Shown here one piece after another: positions 23,419-27,301 of a stretch of DNA of 27,301 nucleotides. Made by a program: the position numbers and the translations under genes. The notes beneath the pieces are model-generated. The model ran no database searches. It was not told the DNA's origin and saw nothing but the letters and a program-made list of their open reading frames with translations. Position 1 is the first letter of the stretch. Each line of letters starts with the position of its first letter. The stretch lies in the NCBI GenBank assembly GCA_964468805.1, contig CAYXWM010000042.1:1-27301 (forward strand). Reading direction: 5' to 3'. Source of the DNA: CAYXWM01 sp964468805. Lineage in GTDB: Bacteria > Bacillota > Clostridia > Lachnospirales > WRBF01.

Positions 23419-24546
23419 CTAGTTAATAACCCTTGTTGCTCCCACATAGTTACGAGTATTATAATCTGAATTAAGACTGGCGATGGAAATACCTTTTCTT
23501 CCCGGGCTTGCGGAATGAATAAATTGATTACCGCCTATATACATGCCTACATGTGAGATGGCTGTATTTTTACCGGCATTAAAGAAAACCAAATCGCCGG
23601 GTTGTAAATTTGCTTTTGAAACATGCGTGCCGTTATTATACTGATCTCTGGAAGTTCTGTTTAATTTAATTCCAAAATTGGAAAACAGGGCATAGGTGAA
23701 TCCCGAACAATCTACTCCTTTGGTAAGACTGGTTCCGCCGTATACATAAGGAGTACCGATAAATTGCTTTGCGTAATTAATTATTTCCTGTGCTTTGGAA
23801 TTGTTTGAAGTCGGCTTTTGACCCACTTTTATATCCACAAATTCTGCTGATACAAAGCCTTTGTTGTTTCCGACAGACACGTTAATCCAATCACCGTTTT
23901 TTTGCACTACATCCAAAACCGTGCCATAGGACAAAACAGTTATTTCTTTAGAGGAAGTGCTTGCATCGGCACGAAGCTTCAAGCCATCCTTGGAATTTAC
24001 AACGGCATATGTAACCTCGGGAGCAGATGTGGTTTGAGCACTCATAACCACGGTAGTAACACCGGTATCATAAGATTTGACATACTGAAGCAAATCTCCG
24101 CTTACAAAATCAGAATGAATATAGGCATCGCCGTTATTATAACGAACAGTATACCAGTCACCCTTGCGAGAAGTAACATTAAGTTTTTCGCCTTTATCCA
24201 ATTTGGTAATAATACCTCCGGAGGTTGAAGGCGAATTTCTCAAATTTACTTTTGTATCGTTAACCACGGCTTCAGCAGATAAAATATCCAAAAATTCTCC
24301 ATAAACATAGGCTGACTTAACGTCTCCGTAAGTTACTTCAAAAAAATCCGTATCCAGTTTATTTACCGTTAATTCTTGACCTTTGTTCAGTTGTTCCAAG
24401 ACATCATAATCAATAGAAGGGCCCTTGCGTACATTAACATAATCGTCATTGATTACGGCTTTTGTGTCGGCAAAAACCGTTCCGGACACTGTACTCAGCA
24501 TAATTATGGCAGTAACGGTATGGCGAAATATGTTTCTTAACTTCAT
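23419..24546 (-). CDS. Secreted cell-wall hydrolase, three SH3 domains plus NlpC/P60
   Basis: Exported peptidoglycan hydrolase of 375 residues. Signal peptide (about 1-26, cleavage near VFA-DTK), three bacterial SH3 repeats (about 30-88, 93-150 and 178-240, each with the VNVRKGPS/VNLRNSPS/LKLRADAS motif that targets the wall), then an NlpC/P60 domain (about 253-375). The catalytic triad is C280 (VDCSGF), H332 (AISHVGMYIGG) and H344 (QFIHSAS), so it should cleave within the stem peptide. The ATG has CGGAGG 8 bases upstream. A perfect consensus promoter lies about 165 bases upstream with a structured leader between, and a strong terminator follows. It is a single-gene unit convergent with spo0A. 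Confidence 0.94.
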   Translation of the reverse strand: MKLRNIFRHTVTAIIMLSTVSGTVFADTKAVINDDYVNVRKGPSIDYDVLEQLNKGQELTVNKLDTDFFEVTYGDVKSAYVYGEFLDILSAEAVVNDTKVNLRNSPSTSGGIITKLDKGEKLNVTSRKGDWYTVRYNNGDAYIHSDFVSGDLLQYVKSYDTGVTTVVMSAQTTSAPEVTYAVVNSKDGLKLRADASTSSKEITVLSYGTVLDVVQKNGDWINVSVGNNKGFVSAEFVDIKVGQKPTSNNSKAQEIINYAKQFIGTPYVYGGTSLTKGVDCSGFTYALFSNFGIKLNRTSRDQYNNGTHVSKANLQPGDLVFFNAGKNTAISHVGMYIGGNQFIHSASPGRKGISIASLNSDYNTRNYVGATRVIN

Positions 24547-24615
24547 TGTATACCTCCGAAAAATTGTATTATATACTAAAGTCTCTAAACTCGTATTGTC
24601 TTAAGCAAGAGGAGA

Positions 24616-24682
24616 ATATTTCCCAAACTAAGGCTAAAAACCTTACCCGGAAATATGTCTTTAACGCTGATGAAAGCATTAA
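24616..24682 (-). promoter_or_regulatory. Structured 5' leader of the NlpC/P60 gene
   Basis: On the minus strand the leader forms TTAATGC/GCGTTAA (24682-24676 with 24667-24661), then ATATTTCC/GGAAATAT (24656-24649 with 24623-24616). The second stem encloses TAAGG/CCTTA (24645-24641 with 24633-24629). The structures sit between the promoter at 24710-24738 and the SD. The c-di-AMP (ydaO) riboswitch often precedes such hydrolases, but its GGGGGAACC-type core is not seen here. Confidence 0.45.
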
Positions 24683-24709
24683 AAAGTATTAATAATCTTT
24701 TACGGTTTT

Positions 24710-24738
24710 ATTATACAATAACCGGCATGTTTTGTCAA
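24710..24738 (-). promoter_or_regulatory. Perfect sigma-A promoter of the NlpC/P60 gene
   Basis: On the minus strand TTGACA (24738-24733), a 17-base spacer and TATAAT (24715-24710) match the housekeeping consensus at every position. The transcript would begin near 24703, giving a leader of about 155 bases before the ATG at 24546. Confidence 0.85.
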
Positions 24739-25113
24739 TATAATATTACAAAATTATGAATTGTCTTAATAATTGCCCGGGGTGAAAGTAATATAATACA
24801 TTGGAGCGGTATTTTAGATAAAAAACTTTCATGTCTGTCAACAGATTTAAGCAATTATCCTACTTGTATACCCGTAAGCCTACCGACATTAGCATTACTA
24901 ATGATAAAATACACAATTTTTGTATGACATAATTCGACCTAACTTAACAGCTATATTACCTGTTCGTATTCTTTATTTTAATAATTATTAAATTTTTATT
25001 AACTGAGCGGTGATATTATTACAACAATTTATTTCCCATATAATTCCATTATGCAGCTTGTCCCTTTTTCTCTTGTACAAAAAATAATTAAAGGCTATTG
25101 TTTCGCATGAATT
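24739..25113. other. Gene-free A/T-rich stretch downstream of the HAD gene
   Basis: About 375 bases between the HAD phosphatase stop and the hydrolase promoter. I see only a small perfect stem CATTAG-CATTA-CTAATG at 24887-24903 and no gene, SD-linked reading frame or clear terminator for the HAD gene. Confidence 0.45.
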
Positions 25114-25932
25114 TTACAAATATTTGGGAAGAATTTCGTTTAAAGCCTCTGCAACCCCGTTTTCATCATTGGAGCTGACAGTATACTTACTCAGCTGTTT
25201 AACTTCGTCAAATGCATTTGAAACCGCAATCCCAACTCCGCAAAATTGAAGCATCTCAATATCATTTTCGCTGTCACCTATACAAAGCAATTCTTGCGGG
25301 TCAACGGACAGCTTCTTACATAAAATTTCTAATCCCACTGCCTTGTTGCAGCCTGCCGGTACAATTTCAATAAAATTGTCTTTTGAGCTTAATACGCTGA
25401 CAGCATCCGTTACTGAAAGAGCCTTCTTTAATTCATCAAGTTTATTCCTATCGGTGTTTGCAATGAAGAATTTTATAATTTCATTTTTATATTCTCTTAC
25501 GTCATTAACTACTGTAAGTCGATTTTTAAATTTCTTGATATATTCTTCCGAAATTCCGGTGCTGCCCATTTCAGAAAAGGATTTGTGATTACACAAAACC
25601 TTGCTGCTGTTATAAGCTTCGTAGAATACCCCATAACTGTCCAAGACATCGGATATTTCTCCGATTAAATCCGAGGGAATAGTTTTGCTGAAATATTTTT
25701 CATTTGTATCCAAATTTATAGTCTGGCAGCCGTTCATTCCTATAAAATACGGTCGGGCATTTATGGCTTCAATTGCAAATTCCGATTCACAGAGGGGTCT
25801 TCCTGTTGCTATAACCGTCATTATACCCCGGGCTTGTATACTTTTAAATGCATCTATCGTTGCGGCAGATATGCTGTCATCGGAACGCAGCAGTGTTCCG
25901 TCTAGGTCAGTTACTACAACTTTTATTGGCAT
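25114..25932 (-). CDS. Cof-type HAD-superfamily phosphatase
   Basis: 272-residue cytoplasmic hydrolase of HAD subfamily IIB, which dephosphorylates sugar phosphates, nucleotides or cofactors such as FMN or pyridoxal phosphate. Motif I is TDLDGTLL with nucleophile D9 and acid D11, motif II is in VIATGR, the lysine of motif III is in GCNKAVGLEIL, and motif IV is GDSENDIEML. The cap domain lies about 85-190. I start at the ATG at 25932-25930 (MPIKVV), which has AAGGAG 8 bases upstream. A longer in-frame ATG at 26061 would add 43 residues unlike the family and lacks an SD. It is a single-gene unit with a good promoter at 26089-26117. Substrate is not predictable. Confidence 0.9.
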   Translation of the reverse strand: MPIKVVVTDLDGTLLRSDDSISAATIDAFKSIQARGIMTVIATGRPLCESEFAIEAINARPYFIGMNGCQTINLDTNEKYFSKTIPSDLIGEISDVLDSYGVFYEAYNSSKVLCNHKSFSEMGSTGISEEYIKKFKNRLTVVNDVREYKNEIIKFFIANTDRNKLDELKKALSVTDAVSVLSSKDNFIEIVPAGCNKAVGLEILCKKLSVDPQELLCIGDSENDIEMLQFCGVGIAVSNAFDEVKQLSKYTVSSNDENGVAEALNEILPKYL

Positions 25933-26088
25933 TGTTTTTCTCCTTATATCAGTCTTCTCAACCGTACAATCCATTTGTCTGTTGAAACTATTCGAGAATA
26001 GTGTAGTGCTATACAGGTTCGATTTTGAGTGCTGTTTTAAATTATTACTAAAACAACCCAAAACCGGTCAACTTATTACTCAAGTTAA

Positions 26089-26117
26089 ATTATACGATTA
26101 AAGTTTATATGGTTCAA
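26089..26117 (-). promoter_or_regulatory. Sigma-A promoter of the HAD phosphatase gene
   Basis: On the minus strand TTGAAC (26117-26112), a 17-base spacer and TATAAT (26094-26089). The predicted start near 26082 leaves about 150 bases of leader, which excludes the distant ATG at 26061 as a likely start only weakly; the SD at 25932 decides it. Confidence 0.7.
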
Positions 26118-26315
26118 GAAAATTTATCTTTACAATGCCGCCGAGATTAATAAAACTATCCTAATTAATGTAATTAATTATACCAAATTCAGTAATAACT
26201 AAAGTTACATTATTCTTACAAGTTTGGCGATTATACATATTTTGAAAAGGCTGTTAATATTTTATACATTTTCTTGACAGATTAATAGAAAAAATTACAT
26301 CAACTATCTAAAAGT

Positions 26316-26366
26316 AAAAAAGTTTAAGGGAGACTCATCCGTAAAATAATGTCTGCCTTAAACTTT
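26316..26366 (-). terminator. Terminator of the ECF S-component gene
   Basis: AAAGTTTAAGG (26366-26356 on the minus strand) pairs with CCTTAAACTTT (26329-26319). An inner AGAC/GTCT extension follows a C-C mismatch, the loop is about 16 bases, and a U-tract ends at 26316. It begins 15 bases after the stop codon. Confidence 0.82.
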
Positions 26367-26381
26367 AAATTTTATATTTCA

Positions 26382-26885
26382 TTATTTTAAAACATTATTT
26401 ATTGCCCGATCTTTAAAAAATACTATAAATGCGTAATACACCACAGCACTGCCTACTACTTGAATCAATCCCAAAGGAACGGCATAAAATGCTGCGACAA
26501 AGCTTCCGAAAATTAAGCTTTCGTACAAATAATAAAGCGCCAGACCAAACAAACCCGAAAGTATGGGTGCTGCCAAATTTCTTTTGCTTTTTAAGATATT
26601 GCTGTATTTAGAGGTGAAAAACAGTGCCATTAACGGCTTTATAATTACTGTGGCAGGTAACCAAAGCAAACCACCCGAAAAGAAATCCGCGAAACCGGCA
26701 CCTATAGCACCAACAAATAAGGAATAAGGAAAAGGTAAAATAATTGCGGCAATATATATAAAAGCATCACCAAAATGAATATACCCTCCGTTAACCCCTA
26801 TGGGTATATGTAAAAAATAAGTAGTAAAAATAAATACCAATCCCGAAAACAAGGATGTAAGTATTAATGCTTTTATTTTATTCAA
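26382..26885 (-). CDS. ECF transporter S component (substrate-binding membrane subunit)
   Basis: 167 residues with about five to six membrane helices. The segment GGYIHFGDAFIYIAAIILP followed by SLFVGAIGAGFADFFSGG and LPATVIIKPLMALFF is the typical pattern of energy-coupling-factor S proteins, which bind vitamins or similar small molecules and pair with a shared EcfT/EcfA module encoded elsewhere. Start is a TTG at 26885 with GGGGTGA 5-6 bases upstream. It lies about 110 bases after yajC with a terminator between, so it is probably a separate transcript. No vitamin riboswitch was recognised in the short upstream gap, so the substrate stays open. Confidence 0.85.
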   Translation of the reverse strand: MNKIKALILTSLFSGLVFIFTTYFLHIPIGVNGGYIHFGDAFIYIAAIILPFPYSLFVGAIGAGFADFFSGGLLWLPATVIIKPLMALFFTSKYSNILKSKRNLAAPILSGLFGLALYYLYESLIFGSFVAAFYAVPLGLIQVVGSAVVYYAFIVFFKDRAINNVLK

Positions 26886-26952
26886 GTTAAGTCACCCCGT
26901 ATTAAAATATTAAAGGTTGGGGAAATTTTTTTGTTTTACCCCGGTTTTTAAA

Positions 26953-26985
26953 CAAAAAAACAACCTTGAAATAATCAAAGTTGTT
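26953..26985 (-). terminator. Terminator of yajC
   Basis: On the minus strand AACAACTTTGA (26985-26975) pairs with TCAAGGTTGTT (26969-26959), 11 bp with one G-U pair and a 5-base loop, then runs into a tract of U residues ending at 26953. It starts 8 bases after the yajC stop. Confidence 0.88.
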
Positions 26986-26993
26986 TCGGTTAT

Positions 26994-27301
26994 TTATTGA
27001 GCGGTAGCTTCGGTTTCTTTGGAAGAACCGAGTTTAGGTTCGCGTACAGCCAAAATGTCTGTTTTGTTAACGGGAACACGTACACCTTTATTGGTGCCGA
27101 ATTCCACTACAAAGCAGTCTTCTCCTACGGAAACAACTTTGCCGTAGAAACCGCTGGAGGTAACAACACTGTCCCCTGCTTTGATAGCAGCTTGCATTTC
27201 TTTAACGGATTTTTCACGTTTCTTCTGCGGACGAATCCAGAAGAAGTAAGCAGCAGCAATAACAACGGCATACATTATAATAATGTTCCAGAAGTTAAAT
27301 C
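26994..27301 (-). CDS. yajC: Preprotein translocase subunit YajC, 5' end outside the window
   Basis: Small accessory subunit of the Sec translocase, associated with SecDF. The visible part has one membrane helix (MYAVVIAAAYFFWI) followed at once by the family hallmark RPQKKREK, then a small soluble domain (IKAGDSVVTSSGFYGKVVSV ... RVPVNKTDIL) and a Glu/Thr-rich tail. The reading frame stays open to the right edge (FNFWNIII before the first internal methionine), so the real start is probably beyond 27301. The ATG at 27275 would remove part of the membrane segment. A terminator follows. tgt, secD and secF, the usual neighbours, would be expected upstream, outside the window. Confidence 0.92.
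   Translation of the reverse strand, partial: FNFWNIIIMYAVVIAAAYFFWIRPQKKREKSVKEMQAAIKAGDSVVTSSGFYGKVVSVGEDCFVVEFGTNKGVRVPVNKTDILAVREPKLGSSKETEATAQ

Larger units (their letters stand above)
25933..26381. other. Gene-free region between the HAD gene and the ECF S-component gene
   Basis: About 450 bases. From right to left it holds the terminator of the ECF gene (26316-26366), about 200 bases of A/T-rich sequence in which I see nothing certain, the HAD promoter (26089-26117) and a leader of about 150 bases. That leader contains the small palindrome CTATTCTCGAATAG near 25990-26003. Confidence 0.5.

Noticed and set aside
24547..24703. c-di-AMP (ydaO) riboswitch before the NlpC/P60 gene
   Set aside because: Expected from gene type, but the conserved G-rich core and flanking motifs are not present.
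25933..26061. N-terminal extension of the HAD phosphatase to the ATG at 26061
   Set aside because: Adds 43 residues before motif I, which family members do not have, and lacks an SD, whereas 25932 has a strong one.

Overview
The window is A+T-rich DNA from a Gram-positive, endospore-forming member of the Clostridia. The main evidence is a full-length Spo0A gene, strong AGGAGG-type Shine-Dalgarno (SD) sites, frequent TTG and GTG starts, sigma-A promoters with near-consensus boxes, an SH3/NlpC-P60 wall hydrolase and an ECF transporter S component. I cannot name the genus. No tRNA, rRNA, CRISPR array, prophage or transposase gene is visible.

Layout. Positions 1-4820 (minus strand) carry the start of a sugar-nucleotidyltransferase-like gene, lysS, ilvC and ilvB (valine/isoleucine synthesis, with no ilvN beside it). 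Positions 5176-14914 (plus strand) form a chemosensory operon behind a good sigma-D (sigma-28) type promoter: a hybrid CheA with two CheW-like domains and a receiver, CheW, a transmembrane chemoreceptor, CheB with a degenerate receiver, CheR, CheY, a CheX-type phosphatase and a receiver/HD-GYP protein, closed by a terminator. A separate gene at 15050-15799 encodes an unusual adaptor in which a zinc-binding CZB domain seems to interrupt a CheW-like fold. Positions 15874-17562 hold a 50-residue basic protein overlapping an HD-domain hydrolase gene, then a YgjP-like metallopeptidase. Positions 17995-21757 hold a CPA2-type antiporter and an envelope-stress-like group: a short LemA-like protein, a TPM-domain protein with a His/Gly tail, a PspA/IM30-like protein and a Cys-rich protein of unknown function. 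spo0A follows alone at 22210-22995 behind an 0A box. The right end (minus strand) has an SH3x3-NlpC/P60 hydrolase with a structured leader behind a perfect consensus promoter, a Cof-type HAD phosphatase, an ECF S component and the 3' part of yajC.

How the genes may work together. In the che operon, CheA probably phosphorylates several receivers (CheY, its own receiver and that of the HD-GYP protein), CheX drains phosphate, and CheR/CheB adapt the receptor. The only effector enzyme is the HD-GYP protein, so at least part of the output is likely cyclic-di-GMP breakdown. The CheW-CZB protein could couple zinc or oxidant state to the same arrays. These links are inferred from gene order and domain content.

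Non-coding points worth attention are two long imperfect palindromes (2963-3103 and 23108-23329) that share short core motifs, the hydrolase leader, a FadR-like 19-bp palindrome upstream of spo0A, and an orphan minus-strand terminator at 17760-17784.
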